Origin: Vibrio sinensis
GTDB lineage: Bacteria; Pseudomonadota; Gammaproteobacteria; Enterobacterales; Vibrionaceae
NCBI RefSeq assembly: GCF_003605645.1
Contig: NZ_QVMU01000003.1
Coordinates: 186,001-250,000, forward strand
DNA: 64,000 bases
Reading direction: 5' to 3'
Positions 20,937 to 30,270 of this stretch are shown here, in pieces. The stretch's first letter is position 1. The number at the start of each line of letters is the position of its first letter. The translations under genes and the position numbers were made by a program. The notes under the pieces were generated by a model. That model worked only from the letters and a program-made list of their open reading frames with translations. It made no database searches and was not told the DNA's origin.

Positions 20937-22397
20937 CTATGCATCTAATGCGGCGTAATACAAAGAGAGATACTCTTGCGCCGCGGTGCTCCAAGAGAAG
21001 TTCTGTTGCATCGCAAAGAGCTTGAGTCGCTCAATTTCTTCTGGGTATTGTAAATACAGCAATAACGACCGCTGCATCACGAGCAAAAGAGCATAAGGTT
21101 CTGGCTCATGGAAAATGAATCCCGTCGCTAAATCAGAGTTGGTATCATAATCCACCACACTATCTTTCAAACCACCTACAGCTCTCACGATAGGTAATGT
21201 TCCATAGGCCATACTATAGATTTGGTTTAGCCCACATGGTTCAAATTCTGACGGCATTAAAAAGAAGTCGGAACCTGCTTCCACCAAGTGCGCTAAATCA
21301 TTGTCATAAGCTTCAAGAAATGCAAATTTGTGCGGAAATTGGGACGCTATGACGCGTAACTGCGAAGCCAGCGATGGGTCGCCAGTTCCAACAATAACGA
21401 TTTGAACATCATGCTTCAAAAAATCCGCCAAAATAGGCAACAAGTAGTGGATGCCTTTTTGATTCGTTAAGCGACATACCATGCCATACATGGCAGTATC
21501 CTTAACTTCTAGCCCCGCTCTCTCTTGCAATGCACGCTTACATGCTTGCTTGCCCTCTTGCATACTTTTCGCTTCAGCTTTGTATGTCTGAGGCAAAGAA
21601 AGATCCGTCGTCGGGTTCCAAGATGAATAATCGCATCCGTTCAAAATACCGACTAGATCGTGCGCTCGCTGGGAAAAATATTTCCCCATTCCATGACTGC
21701 CCAGCTCCGTTGTAAGCTCCTGCGCATAGGTAGGACTCACAGCGTTAATTTTACTGGCATTCATGACGCCCGCCTTCAGCATGGTGACATGAGACGGACT
21801 CACCGCTGCATCAGGAACATAATATGAATGAAACTCTGGTAACGATTGAACTTCATCGTAGCTAAATAAGCCTTTGAATACCGCATTATGAATAGATAGC
21901 ACACTTTTCATCCCTTGATAAAAAGCATGTTCACCATAACGATGATTCAACAAAAATGGGATAAACCCCGTATGCCAATCATTCGCATGAACTATCTGAG
22001 GCTGGAAACCAAGTTTCGGCAACATATCCAAGCTTGCAGCACTAAAAAACGAAAAACGAGCGCCATTATCTGCATACGCTACGTTGTTTTCAGCATACAT
22101 TTCAGAACGGTCAAAAAATTGAGCACATTCAATTGCATAAACAGTCACTCCAACAACACTAAGCTCTCGCACTTGGTATTCAGTATGAGGCCAATGCTCA
22201 AGAGTGGTCGATAAAACCACCGTCGCTTGTTCAATACCCGCTATTTTGCTGTAAGCAGGCATTGCAATACGAACATCTTGATTCAAACCGAGCAGCGCTT
22301 TCGGTAATGCTTGCGCCACATCTGCCAAACCACCGCTCTTGATTAATCCCTCGACTTCCGATGCCACAAAGAGAATCGACAAATCTTTAGTAACCAA
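20937..22397 (-). CDS. glgA: Glycogen synthase GlgA
   Basis: GlgA (GT5 family) extends alpha-1,4-glucan chains from ADP-glucose. The N-terminus carries the substrate-binding KSGGLADV motif near residue 15 and HANDWHTGFIPFLLNHRYG; the C-terminal half has PSEFEPCGLNQIYSMAYGTLPIVRAVGGL. I chose the TTG start at 22397. AAGGAG lies six bases upstream and the start overlaps the last codons of glgC by 11 bases; this gives 486 residues, the usual size. The longer open frame to 22442 lies inside glgC. The overlap shows a glgC-glgA operon. Confidence 0.95.
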   Translation of the reverse strand: MVTKDLSILFVASEVEGLIKSGGLADVAQALPKALLGLNQDVRIAMPAYSKIAGIEQATVVLSTTLEHWPHTEYQVRELSVVGVTVYAIECAQFFDRSEMYAENNVAYADNGARFSFFSAASLDMLPKLGFQPQIVHANDWHTGFIPFLLNHRYGEHAFYQGMKSVLSIHNAVFKGLFSYDEVQSLPEFHSYYVPDAAVSPSHVTMLKAGVMNASKINAVSPTYAQELTTELGSHGMGKYFSQRAHDLVGILNGCDYSSWNPTTDLSLPQTYKAEAKSMQEGKQACKRALQERAGLEVKDTAMYGMVCRLTNQKGIHYLLPILADFLKHDVQIVIVGTGDPSLASQLRVIASQFPHKFAFLEAYDNDLAHLVEAGSDFFLMPSEFEPCGLNQIYSMAYGTLPIVRAVGGLKDSVVDYDTNSDLATGFIFHEPEPYALLLVMQRSLLLYLQYPEEIERLKLFAMQQNFSWSTAAQEYLSLYYAALDA

Positions 22398-23604
22398 CTT
22401 TTGCTCCTTTCGGAATAACAACAATACCATCGTCTGAAACATGGTACTTCTTACGATCTTCTTGTAGGTTTACACCAATTTGAGTGCCCGGTGCAATATC
22501 GGCATCTTTATCAATGATGACTCTGCGTAATACACAACCATCACCGACTTTAACGTCACCGAGTAAAATACTCTCACTAATGTCACAAGCAGAAGCGATA
22601 TTGCTGCGGAATCCCAATACCGATTTCTCAATACGAGATCCACGAACGAAACTGCCATTACATACTAAACTGTCGATAATTTGAACTCGCCCGTTAGATG
22701 AATCAGTAAAGGTCGCGGGTGGTAAAGGTGGGTAATACGTATGTAGAGGCCATTTGCGGTTATAGAGCGAAAACGGTGCATCTTCAGCAAGAAGATCCAT
22801 ATGAGCTTGCCAGTACGCATCGATCGTACCAACATCTCTCCAATAAACCTCTTCTCTCTCTCCAGTAATGCGGTTGGTACTAAAGTCATAGACAAACACA
22901 TCACCACGAGGGAACATTTTTGGAATGATATCTTTTCCGAAGTCATGAGAAGATTCTTCGTTATCGGAATCTTCTATCAATTCCGAGAACAGCGCTGACG
23001 CTTCAAACACGTAGTTACCCATTGAAACAAGAGCAAAATTCGGGTCACCTGGGATTGATTTCGGATTCGCTGGTTTTTCTTCAAAACCGATCATTCGACC
23101 GTCCGCATCGACTTCAATCACGCCAAACTCTGACGCTTCAGACAAAGGCATACGCAATGCAGATACCGTCAATGAGGCTTCTTTATCTTTGTGAAAATCA
23201 AGCATCTGCTTGATGTCCATTTTATAGATGTGATCAGAACCAAAAATACACACATGTTCCGGCTCAGATAACTGCATAAAGCGAAGATTTTGGTAAATAG
23301 CATCAGCGGTACCTTCATACCAACGCTTACCTGTGCGCATCTGTGCTGGAATAGGATCAATAAACCGATCGGTAATACCATTTATATTCCAACCTTTTTT
23401 GAGATGGTGGAATAACGATTGTGATTTAAATTGAGTGAGAACGTAGATTCTCATTAGGTCGGCATTAACAAAATTGTTTAACGCGAAGTCAATAAGCCTA
23501 TAACTCCCGCCAAAGGGAACGGATGGTTTGCTTCGAGACTCAGTTAGAGGTCTCAATCGAGAACCTTCCCCACCAGCAAGAATCATTCCTAAAACACCAG
23601 CCAT
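22387..23604 (-). CDS. glgC: Glucose-1-phosphate adenylyltransferase GlgC
   Basis: GlgC makes ADP-glucose from ATP and glucose-1-phosphate, the committed step of bacterial glycogen synthesis. The 405-residue protein opens with the nucleotidyltransferase motif GMILAGGEGSRLRPLTESR and has KPSVPFGG next to it. FEEKPANP follows mid-protein, and a C-terminal left-handed beta-helix domain contains HYHVSD-like repeats and ends IPKGAKVGY. A GRDV-like WRDVGTIDAYW segment is also typical. It is the first gene of the glgCA operon, with a 495-bp upstream region holding a possible CRP site and an inverted repeat. Confidence 0.96.
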   Translation of the reverse strand: MAGVLGMILAGGEGSRLRPLTESRSKPSVPFGGSYRLIDFALNNFVNADLMRIYVLTQFKSQSLFHHLKKGWNINGITDRFIDPIPAQMRTGKRWYEGTADAIYQNLRFMQLSEPEHVCIFGSDHIYKMDIKQMLDFHKDKEASLTVSALRMPLSEASEFGVIEVDADGRMIGFEEKPANPKSIPGDPNFALVSMGNYVFEASALFSELIEDSDNEESSHDFGKDIIPKMFPRGDVFVYDFSTNRITGEREEVYWRDVGTIDAYWQAHMDLLAEDAPFSLYNRKWPLHTYYPPLPPATFTDSSNGRVQIIDSLVCNGSFVRGSRIEKSVLGFRSNIASACDISESILLGDVKVGDGCVLRRVIIDKDADIAPGTQIGVNLQEDRKKYHVSDDGIVVIPKGAKVGY

Positions 23605-23851
23605 TAATTTTCTCCATTATATTTTTGTCGTTGATAAGTCATTGCAACTCACCATTATCTTTATTCGTTAGCCGAATCCTGTGCTAACGCCGATGACCAA
23701 TGCTTCAAACTGAAGCTCCCCCGATCATCTTTCGCTCCCTGCTATTATTGTAAATATATGCAAGTCGCTGCTGGTAAACTATCGTATCCATCCCAGATTA
23801 CAATTTAAAATATGCTATACCATCAAACGGACATGAGTTACTTTTCAACGC

Positions 23852-23867
23852 CCTGACCTAGCTCACA
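23852..23867. promoter_or_regulatory. Possible CRP site upstream of glgC
   Basis: CCTGA-N6-TCACA has a full right half and a TGA core in the left half of the CRP consensus TGTGA-N6-TCACA. It lies about 250 bp upstream of glgC, rather far. Glycogen genes are CRP-controlled in E. coli, which is why I note it. Confidence 0.35.
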
Positions 23868-23873
23868 CTACCG

Positions 23874-23940
23874 CAATCTAACAACACGAAGAATTAACAA
23901 ACACAGAACATTATTGCGACTAAAGTCGTGTTGTTGATTG
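23874..23940. repeat. Long inverted repeat upstream of glgC
   Basis: CAATCTAACAACACGA (23874-23889) pairs with TCGTGTTGTTGATTG (23926-23940) with one bulged base, enclosing 36 nt that contain a smaller CGAC-TAAA-GTCG hairpin. No T-run follows on either strand. Confidence 0.7.
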
Positions 23941-24055
23941 TTTCACAATCATAATTTAGATCGATTTCATTTTTATGACTCATAAGGTAGTCATGTAGCG
24001 ACAAATCTGATTACCTCACCGCAACATAAAAACGCTTCCATATCTCCTAGAAACA

Positions 24056-24083
24056 AAAAAAGCAGCGAAATCGCTGCTTTTTT
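24056..24083 (-). terminator. Terminator after topA
   Basis: Arms AAAAAAGCAGCG and CGCTGCTTTTTT pair around an AAAT loop, giving a T-run on the minus strand 17 bp after the topA stop. Confidence 0.92.
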
Positions 24084-24099
24084 GGTAACTTACAATCCA

Positions 24100-26727
24100 C
24101 TATTTCGCAGATTTTTTACGCTTATCTGTAATTTCCCACTTACCATCGACAAACAACGCGGTATAACCCGTTGGCTTTCCATCGACTTCAGAGCGAACAT
24201 AATTTTCTTTTGACTTACGACTAAAGCGAACCACCATAGGCAGACCATCTGGGTCGTGCTGTGGGGCATCAGTCAAATAGAAAAACTTCGGTGAAATACG
24301 GTCTTTAAAACGTACCAGTTCTTCAACTAAAGGCGCTCGTGTTTCACGCGATTTAGGGAAAGTACTTGCAGCTAAGAATAGACCCGATGCACCATCACGT
24401 AATACAAAGTAAGCTTCAGATTTTTCACACGGTAATTCTGGTAGATGAACCGGCTCTTCTTTTGGAGGAGCGACTTCGCCATTTTTTAGAATCTTACGAG
24501 TGTTCTTACATGTTTCGCTAGTGCAATCCATGTATTTACCAAAGCGACCATTTTTCAAAACCATGTCTGACCCACATTTGTCACACTCGACAACTGGACC
24601 GTCATAGCCTTTTACTTTGTACTCACCAAATTCGACTACGTAACCTTCACAGTTAGGGTTGTTACCACATACGTGAAGTTTGCGTTTATCATCGATTAGG
24701 TACGCGTCCATCGCTGTTTCACAGATAGGACAACGTTTCTTCGCTCGTAATGCTGCAGTCTCAACGTCTTCTTCAAGAACATTGATGATGCCTTCTTCAT
24801 CACCTAGGTTAATCGTGGTCTTGCAACGCTCTTTTGGTGGCAGAGCATAACCCGAACATCCTAAAAATACGCCAGTTGATGCGGTACGGATCCCCATATG
24901 ACGTGAACAAGTCGGACACTCAATATCGGTATATACGATATGATTTGGCTTCATTCCGCCCAAGTCTTCTTCTTGCTCAGCCGTTTCAAGATCTGTCGTG
25001 AAATCAGCAAAGAAATTATCCAATACCGATTTCCAATTCGCATCACCAACCGCAACTTGGTCAAGCTTCGCTTCCATACGAGCCGTAAAGTCATAGTTCA
25101 TCAAGTCATTGAAGCTACCATCGAGACGATCCGTCACAATTTCGCCCATCTTTTCTGCATAGAAACGACGTTGCTCAACTTTTACATAACCACGATCTTG
25201 GATAGTTGAAATGATCGAAGCGTACGTAGACGGACGACCAATTCCGCGTTTTTCCAATTCTTTAACCAACGCAGCTTCTGTGAAGCGTGCCGGTGGCTTA
25301 GTGAAATGCTGTTTAGGATCCAATTCTACCAAATCAATTTTATCGCCAACTTGAACCGCTGGCAGAATTTGGTCTTCATTTTTACCCATCGGACGTTGAA
25401 CACGAGTCCAACCGTCAAATTTCAAGATTCGGCCTTTCGCTTTTAGCGTATATTCCGCCGCTTTCACGCTTACCGTAGTTGAGTCGTATTGCGCTGCTGT
25501 CATTTGACAAGCCACAAATTGATTCCAAATTAATGAATACAATTTATGAGCATCAGCTTCCATACTTTGCAGATCATCCGCTTTTACTGCCACGTCAGAA
25601 GGACGAATTGCTTCGTGCGCTTCTTGAGCACCTTCTTTGCTACCGTAAAAAACTGGTTTTTCTGGCAAGTAAGCTTCGCCAAACTCTGAACCAATATAGC
25701 CGCGTAACGCCTCTACAGCCTCTGAACTCAAGTTGGTCGAATCAGTACGCATGTAAGTGATGTAACCCGCCTCATACAAGCGCTGAGCAAGCATCATGGT
25801 CTTTTTCACACCATAGCCTAAGCGTGTACTTGCTGCTTGTTGCAACGTGGAAGTAATAAACGGAGCAGATGGCTTACTTGATGTTGGGCGATCTTCACGT
25901 TTACATACTTCATAGCTCGCTTTCTCTAGAGCTGCGAGTGCGACTTGAGTTTCAGCCTCATTAACAGGTTTAAAAGCAACACCTTGTTTCTGTGCTACTT
26001 GCAAACGGAAATCAATGTTGCTTGGTGTCTTCGTATTTGCGTGGATATCCCAGAATTCTTCAGGGATAAAAGCTTTGATTTCGCGCTCACGCTCAACAAG
26101 TAGCTTCACCGCTACTGATTGAACACGTCCAGCTGATAAGCCTCTCGCGACTTTTTTCCACAACAATGGCGAAACCATAAAGCCAACGACACGGTCCATA
26201 AAACGACGTGCTTGCTGGGCATTAACGCCATCCATGCTCAACTCACCAGGGTTTTGGAAAGCTTGCTGGATTGCATTTTTGGTAATTTCATTAAACACAA
26301 CGCGTTTGTATCGCTCTTCATCGCCGCCGATGATCTCACGAAGGTGCCAAGCGATGGCTTCTCCTTCGCGGTCCAAATCGGTTGCGAGATAAACGTGGTC
26401 TGCGTCTTCTGCCAATTTTTGCAGTTCTGCCACGACTTTTTCTTTGCCAGGCAGAATTTGGTAGTTCGCCTCCCAGCCGTGGTAAGGATCGATACCCATT
26501 TTTTTGATTAGCGCTTTACGATCTTTTTCTTTCTTGATACGTGCTTTTTCTTCTGCGCTTAAATCTTTGGTAGATACCGCTGCCGCTTTTTGGCCTGTGC
26601 TTTGGCCTGCCGTAGGCAGATCACGCACGTGGCCGACACTGGACTTAACAATAAAGTCCTTGCCCAAATATTTATTGATGGTCTTGGCCTTGGCTGGCGA
26701 CTCCACAATAACGAGTGACTTACCCAT
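24100..26727 (-). CDS. topA: DNA topoisomerase I
   Basis: TopA relaxes negative supercoils by cutting one strand through a 5'-phosphotyrosine. The 875-residue protein starts with the Toprim domain ([20 protein letters not shown]) and has the [13 protein letters not shown] acidic motif. The catalytic tyrosine lies in [14 protein letters not shown]. The C-terminal third has three tetracysteine zinc-binding modules, beginning [18 protein letters not shown] and CDKCGSDM, then a basic tail ending DKRKKSAK. This is the full-length enterobacterial-type arrangement. yciN, its E. coli neighbour, lies 1.3 kb beyond, separated by qnr. Confidence 0.98.
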   Translation of the reverse strand: MGKSLVIVESPAKAKTINKYLGKDFIVKSSVGHVRDLPTAGQSTGQKAAAVSTKDLSAEEKARIKKEKDRKALIKKMGIDPYHGWEANYQILPGKEKVVAELQKLAEDADHVYLATDLDREGEAIAWHLREIIGGDEERYKRVVFNEITKNAIQQAFQNPGELSMDGVNAQQARRFMDRVVGFMVSPLLWKKVARGLSAGRVQSVAVKLLVEREREIKAFIPEEFWDIHANTKTPSNIDFRLQVAQKQGVAFKPVNEAETQVALAALEKASYEVCKREDRPTSSKPSAPFITSTLQQAASTRLGYGVKKTMMLAQRLYEAGYITYMRTDSTNLSSEAVEALRGYIGSEFGEAYLPEKPVFYGSKEGAQEAHEAIRPSDVAVKADDLQSMEADAHKLYSLIWNQFVACQMTAAQYDSTTVSVKAAEYTLKAKGRILKFDGWTRVQRPMGKNEDQILPAVQVGDKIDLVELDPKQHFTKPPARFTEAALVKELEKRGIGRPSTYASIISTIQDRGYVKVEQRRFYAEKMGEIVTDRLDGSFNDLMNYDFTARMEAKLDQVAVGDANWKSVLDNFFADFTTDLETAEQEEDLGGMKPNHIVYTDIECPTCSRHMGIRTASTGVFLGCSGYALPPKERCKTTINLGDEEGIINVLEEDVETAALRAKKRCPICETAMDAYLIDDKRKLHVCGNNPNCEGYVVEFGEYKVKGYDGPVVECDKCGSDMVLKNGRFGKYMDCTSETCKNTRKILKNGEVAPPKEEPVHLPELPCEKSEAYFVLRDGASGLFLAASTFPKSRETRAPLVEELVRFKDRISPKFFYLTDAPQHDPDGLPMVVRFSRKSKENYVRSEVDGKPTGYTALFVDGKWEITDKRKKSAK

Positions 26728-27066
26728 AGTTGACTCAAATGTCCTTTAATCGCTGTTGCGCACTTATAGCACGACATACTTAAAATATTGCTTCTTTTTT
26801 TACTATCGAGGCAGATTACAAGAAGATCAATATCTTTTTTTAAATTAACTTTTGACTGGTCGACAATTCATCAATTCATGAAGGGCCACATACTAAACGC
26901 CGTAATCGTTGATCTGCCAGAAAACTAAGCAGTTTTATGTAGCCGGTCACAAAACACTTTCAATAGCGCCGTTCTGCAACTCAACAAAAAATGAAATGTC
27001 GAAAACTGTTGCTCGTTCTTTGAAACAGCAGGATAAACCTCAGCCACTTCAAAATCATCGGGCTCA
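26728..27066. other. 339-bp region between topA and qnr
   Basis: This stretch lies upstream of topA and downstream of qnr, both on the minus strand, so it should hold the topA promoter. I see no open frame with a ribosome site longer than about 28 codons, no strong terminator after qnr and no named operator. Confidence 0.5.
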
Positions 27067-27720
27067 TTAGGGTAAGACAATTAAACCAAATGGAGCAAGG
27101 AGCTGCTCCTGCTGCCAATCGCAAATTTTCACTCCAAATAAAGAGACACGGCGCAAATCTAATCCTTCTAACTCAACATGAGTGAGATCTGACTGTTCGA
27201 GATTAAACGTTCCCCACTGTTCTGGTGAAAACTCCCCACGAGACAAGTCTGAACCTTTAAAACTTGCACCAGATAAATTCGCTCCATTCCAACGATTTTC
27301 AAACAGCTCACATTTTTCTAAGTTCACTCTCTCAAAATTGGTATAGCTTAAATTACACCCATTGATGTATGCAGAGCAGAAAAACACTTGGTGACTCACT
27401 CTATTGGAAAAATTGGCCTGTTGAAAATTTGCTCCTTTTAAATCGGACTGGCGAATTTCAATACCAAAACAATCTGCGCCAATAAAGCAACACATGGCCA
27501 GCATACAGTGGTTAAAACTGGCATCTTTCAAGTTAGTATATCGAAAACTGCATCCCTCAATTGATTGCGATTCAATGAATCGACACTCATTAAATTGGCT
27601 TTCTCTCAAATCAGCCCGATCAAATTTGCAATCAAAAAAACTGCATTGTTCAAAGACGGCTTGCTGTAAATCCTGGCCTGAAAAATCATGACCTGAAAAG
27701 GTTTGTTTGGTGTATATCAT
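27067..27720 (-). CDS. qnr: Chromosomal Qnr-family pentapeptide repeat protein
   Basis: Qnr proteins are DNA-mimic right-handed beta-helices that bind gyrase and topoisomerase IV and reduce quinolone action. The 217-residue product is the usual length and built of pentapeptides centred on F or L (FEQCSFFDCKFDRADLRESQF). It has the family signature GIEIRQSDLKGANFQQANF, VFFCSAYINGCNLSYTNF and LEKCELFENRWNGANLSGA, and the SDLSRGEFS turn. The start ATG has AAGGAG six bases upstream. It resembles qnr genes carried on Vibrionaceae chromosomes, the probable source of mobile qnr. No insertion sequence or cassette end flanks it. It sits beside topA, a topoisomerase gene. Confidence 0.93.
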   Translation of the reverse strand: MIYTKQTFSGHDFSGQDLQQAVFEQCSFFDCKFDRADLRESQFNECRFIESQSIEGCSFRYTNLKDASFNHCMLAMCCFIGADCFGIEIRQSDLKGANFQQANFSNRVSHQVFFCSAYINGCNLSYTNFERVNLEKCELFENRWNGANLSGASFKGSDLSRGEFSPEQWGTFNLEQSDLTHVELEGLDLRRVSLFGVKICDWQQEQLLAPFGLIVLP

Positions 27721-27730
27721 ACTGGCTCCT

Positions 27731-27748
27731 TAGTCTCGTCGAAGACTA
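27731..27748 (-). promoter_or_regulatory. Small hairpin at the qnr ribosome site
   Basis: TAGTCT (27731-27736) and AGACTA (27743-27748) form a perfect 6-bp stem with a 6-nt loop that touches the end of the AAGGAG ribosome site. It could modestly affect translation. Confidence 0.4.
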
Positions 27749-27809
27749 CCACCTTAAGATGTTGATTTTCCACAAAAATAACAAAAGAAAAATCAATAAC
27801 TTACAAGAC

Positions 27810-27851
27810 GCTCAAATCGTCATTTTAAGGGCTCAAATAGCCATTTTGAGG
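27810..27851. repeat. Two abutting 21-bp direct repeats upstream of qnr
   Basis: Units at 27810-27830 and 27831-27851 match at 18 of 21 positions and abut exactly. Each begins GCTCAAAT and ends ATTTT(A/G)AGG, and each is itself an imperfect dyad (CTCAAAT and ATTTTGAG). A 21-bp period is two helical turns, as in tandem operators. They lie about 90-130 bp before qnr, just upstream of a promoter-like sequence. Confidence 0.7.
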
Positions 27852-28031
27852 TGGTGTTTTTCTCTTTGCTGCACGCCACGTTGAAAAAAATAATTTAGCG
27901 TAACTGCTGTCCATCTAGGCGCTTAAGCTATTTCAATCATTGGAGAATCAAACAAGAGCTATTACAATCACGATTACTGATAAAAAAGAGCATTTTTCTC
28001 TCTTAACTAGCAAGAATGTAAGCAGGAAATC

Positions 28032-28280
28032 ATGAGCGATAAAAAAGAAATTTCAGAACTTGAGTTGTTGTTGATCGCTAACCACATTATTCAAGACCAT
28101 GATGATTACATCGAAGACATGCGCGCTGACAGCGTAGATGAAAAAGATGAAGTATTGGTTTTCAAAGGTCATTACTTTTTAGACGACAATGGGCTGCCGA
28201 CAGCGCAGACAACGGCGGTATTCAATATGTTTAAATACCTTGCTCATCATTTATCTAAAGAGTTCACGATAAAGAAATAG
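28032..28280 (+). CDS. yciN: YciN-like DUF2498 protein
   Basis: This 82-residue acidic protein resembles E. coli YciN along its length: an N-terminal helix ELELLLIANHIIQDHDDYI, the conserved VLVFKGHYFLDDNGLPTAQT and the C-terminal TAVFNMFKYLAHHLS. The function of DUF2498 is unknown. In E. coli yciN is adjacent to topA, and here it is separated from topA only by qnr, which suggests that qnr was inserted into a conserved pair or that this lineage has rearranged. A clear terminator follows at 28317-28350. Confidence 0.9.
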   Translation: MSDKKEISELELLLIANHIIQDHDDYIEDMRADSVDEKDEVLVFKGHYFLDDNGLPTAQTTAVFNMFKYLAHHLSKEFTIKK

Positions 28281-28316
28281 AACGATACTCAATCGATTGA
28301 ACACCCTGATCACCAA

Positions 28317-28350
28317 AAAGCCTTGGGTTCTAACCAAGGCTTTCATTTTT
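28317..28350 (+). terminator. Terminator between yciN and aroA
   Basis: AAAGCCTTGG (28317-28326) pairs with CCAAGGCTTT (28334-28343) and CATTTTT follows. It may work in both directions for the convergent genes. Confidence 0.88.
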
Positions 28351-28372
28351 ACGCTTGTCTCATTTTGATAGG

Positions 28373-29656
28373 CTAATCGTGGCTCAACATCGCCAATTTT
28401 TCAAAATAGTCTGGGAATGTTTTTGAGGTACACTTAGGGTCATTGATGGTGACCGGTGTATTGCTCAATGCAACCAATGAGAAACACATTGCCATACGAT
28501 GGTCATCATAAGTATCAATCGCGGCATGAGTTAACGTCTCTGGAGGCGTAATCGTAATATAGTCTTCACCCTCTTCGACGATTGCCCCCACTTTTCTTAA
28601 CTCTGTTGCCATCGCAGATAAGCGATCAGTCTCTTTTACTCGCCAGTTGTAAACGTTGCGAATCGACGTCACCCCTTTTGCAAACAGTGCGGTCGTCGCT
28701 ATGGTCATTGCAGCATCAGGAATATGATTGAAATCCATATCTACGGCATTCAATTGACCTACTCGTGAAATAACGTAATCATCACCCCACTCAATTTCTG
28801 CACCCATTTTTTCAATCGCGTCAGCAAACTGAATATCACCTTGAATGCTGTTTTTACCGATACCCGTCACTTTAATCGAGCCACCTTTAATAGCGGCAGC
28901 TGCTAAAAAGTAAGAAGCTGATGAAGCATCGCCCTCAACTAAAAAATCACCAGGTGCAATGTACTGTTGGCCGGCTTTAACGACAAATTCTTGATAATTA
29001 CGATTTTCTACGACAACACCAAATTGCGCCATAATATGTAACGTAATATCGATATAAGGTTTAGAAACTAAGTCACCAACAATCTTAATCGTCACATCAT
29101 CTTGCGCGAGAGGTGCTGACATTAAAAACGCCGTTAAAAACTGACTAGAAATCGATCCATCTATTTCTACTGTGCCACCTTTTAACCCGGTTCCTGAAAT
29201 TTTCAAAGGTGGGTAATTGGTGTTTTCAAGATATTCAATTTTTGCTCCGGCCTGACGCAACGCATCAACAAGATGTCCAATTGGACGCTCTTTCATACGC
29301 GGTTCACCTGTTAACAAAAACTCACCTCGACCTAAACATAACGCCGCAGCCAATGGACGCATCGCAGTTCCGGCATTACCTAAGAAAAGTTCAATTGGTT
29401 CTGCTGTAGAAAATGCACCGCCTAAACCTTGAACTTCACACTCAGTTTTATCTGCTGATAGTGTGTACTGAACACCAAGTTGACTCAGTGCATTTAGCAT
29501 GTGACGGATATCATCACTATCAAGTAAATTCGTTAGGCGAGTTGTCCCATTAGCCAAGGCAGCCAATAGTAATACACGATTTGACACACTTTTAGAGCCG
29601 GGTAAGTTAACCTCACCATCGACTTTATTGATGGGTTGTAATGTAAGGCTTTCCAT
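28373..29656 (-). CDS. aroA: 3-phosphoshikimate 1-carboxyvinyltransferase (EPSP synthase)
   Basis: AroA joins shikimate-3-phosphate and phosphoenolpyruvate in the sixth step of the shikimate pathway. The 427-residue length is typical. Recognisable active-site segments are [17 protein letters not shown] near residue 20, [16 protein letters not shown] near 92, [18 protein letters not shown] near 118, and [19 protein letters not shown] and [15 protein letters not shown] towards the end. The GNAGTAMRP version is the glyphosate-sensitive class I type. It is transcribed alone; I see no serC in front as in E. coli. Confidence 0.97.
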   Translation of the reverse strand: MESLTLQPINKVDGEVNLPGSKSVSNRVLLLAALANGTTRLTNLLDSDDIRHMLNALSQLGVQYTLSADKTECEVQGLGGAFSTAEPIELFLGNAGTAMRPLAAALCLGRGEFLLTGEPRMKERPIGHLVDALRQAGAKIEYLENTNYPPLKISGTGLKGGTVEIDGSISSQFLTAFLMSAPLAQDDVTIKIVGDLVSKPYIDITLHIMAQFGVVVENRNYQEFVVKAGQQYIAPGDFLVEGDASSASYFLAAAAIKGGSIKVTGIGKNSIQGDIQFADAIEKMGAEIEWGDDYVISRVGQLNAVDMDFNHIPDAAMTIATTALFAKGVTSIRNVYNWRVKETDRLSAMATELRKVGAIVEEGEDYITITPPETLTHAAIDTYDDHRMAMCFSLVALSNTPVTINDPKCTSKTFPDYFEKLAMLSHD

Positions 29657-29797
29657 TTAAACTGACATTCCTTGCACACTCTCGCTTCCTACAAGAGCGT
29701 TGAAAATTTTTCGTACTGGCAGACTACCCAAAATTACGACGTAAAACTAGAGGCTACCAAGATCACAGAAAAAAAAAGCCTGTCACTCCCCCTATCA

Positions 29798-30253
29798 TCA
29801 GTATTCTTTATCTACTCGAACACCATCATCAAAATATAGAATACGTACACGATCGCCAGCTGAAAACAACATGGTATTGTCTACGTCTTGTATGACATCA
29901 ATGAGCTTTCCTTGCTCTGTTTTAATTAATATTTCGACTAATCGATACTCAACTTGATATTCTTGATTCGCCTGATTTCTTGCGATGCCAGCTCCGGCTA
30001 CGGCTCCGACTGCGGTGGCGACCTCTTTTCCCGTTCCGCCACCAAATTGATGGCCAACAACACCACCGACCACTGCACCTAATAATGTTTCCCAGCCTGA
30101 GCCTTTTGACCTTACGATATCTTGCTGAGTGATGTATCTCACCGTATCAACTTGGCCAAATACCACCTCATTAACGGGGCGAGCTTGATTTCTCTGATAT
30201 GCAGCATTGGCAAACAGCGGGAAAATTAATAACATCCATAACCACTTTTTCAT
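29798..30253 (-). CDS. Exported glycine-zipper (SlyB/Pcp-like) protein
   Basis: The 151-residue protein has a Sec signal peptide (MKKWLWMLLIFPLFANA, cleavage before the next A). There is no lipobox cysteine, so it is not an obvious lipoprotein. Residues about 55-85 are a glycine zipper (GAVVGGVVGHQFGGGTGKE and AVGAVAGAGIA) of the Rick_17kDa/glycine-zipper-2TM kind found in outer-membrane proteins. The C-terminal part is a small beta-rich region (YQVEYRLVEILIKTE, DRVRILYFDDGV). It is divergent from aat across 17 bp. The function is not known; an envelope stability role is a guess from the family. Confidence 0.82.
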   Translation of the reverse strand: MKKWLWMLLIFPLFANAAYQRNQARPVNEVVFGQVDTVRYITQQDIVRSKGSGWETLLGAVVGGVVGHQFGGGTGKEVATAVGAVAGAGIARNQANQEYQVEYRLVEILIKTEQGKLIDVIQDVDNTMLFSAGDRVRILYFDDGVRVDKEY

Positions 30254-30270
30254 TTTAATGCTCTCCCATT

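Larger units (their letters stand above)
23605..24099. other. 495-bp intergenic region between glgC and topA
   Basis: I see no convincing gene here. It holds the glgC upstream region on the right-hand side of glgC, a CRP-like site (23852-23867), a long inverted repeat (23874-23940) and the topA terminator (24056-24083). The central 150 bp are AT-rich with no clear motif. Confidence 0.6.
27721..28031. other. 311-bp divergent region between qnr and yciN
   Basis: This region carries the qnr and yciN upstream sequences. On the minus strand a promoter-like TTGTAA-17 bp-TGTTAT lies between the tandem repeats (27810-27851) and qnr. I found no LexA-type CTGT-N8-ACAG box, unlike qnrB genes. Confidence 0.5.

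Noticed and set aside
22398..22442. N-terminal extension of GlgA by 15 residues
   Set aside because: The TTG at 22397 is preceded by AAGGAG at ideal distance and matches the family length.
27721..28031. A LexA (SOS) box upstream of qnr, as in qnrB
   Set aside because: No CTGT-N8-ACAG pattern was found in the upstream region.
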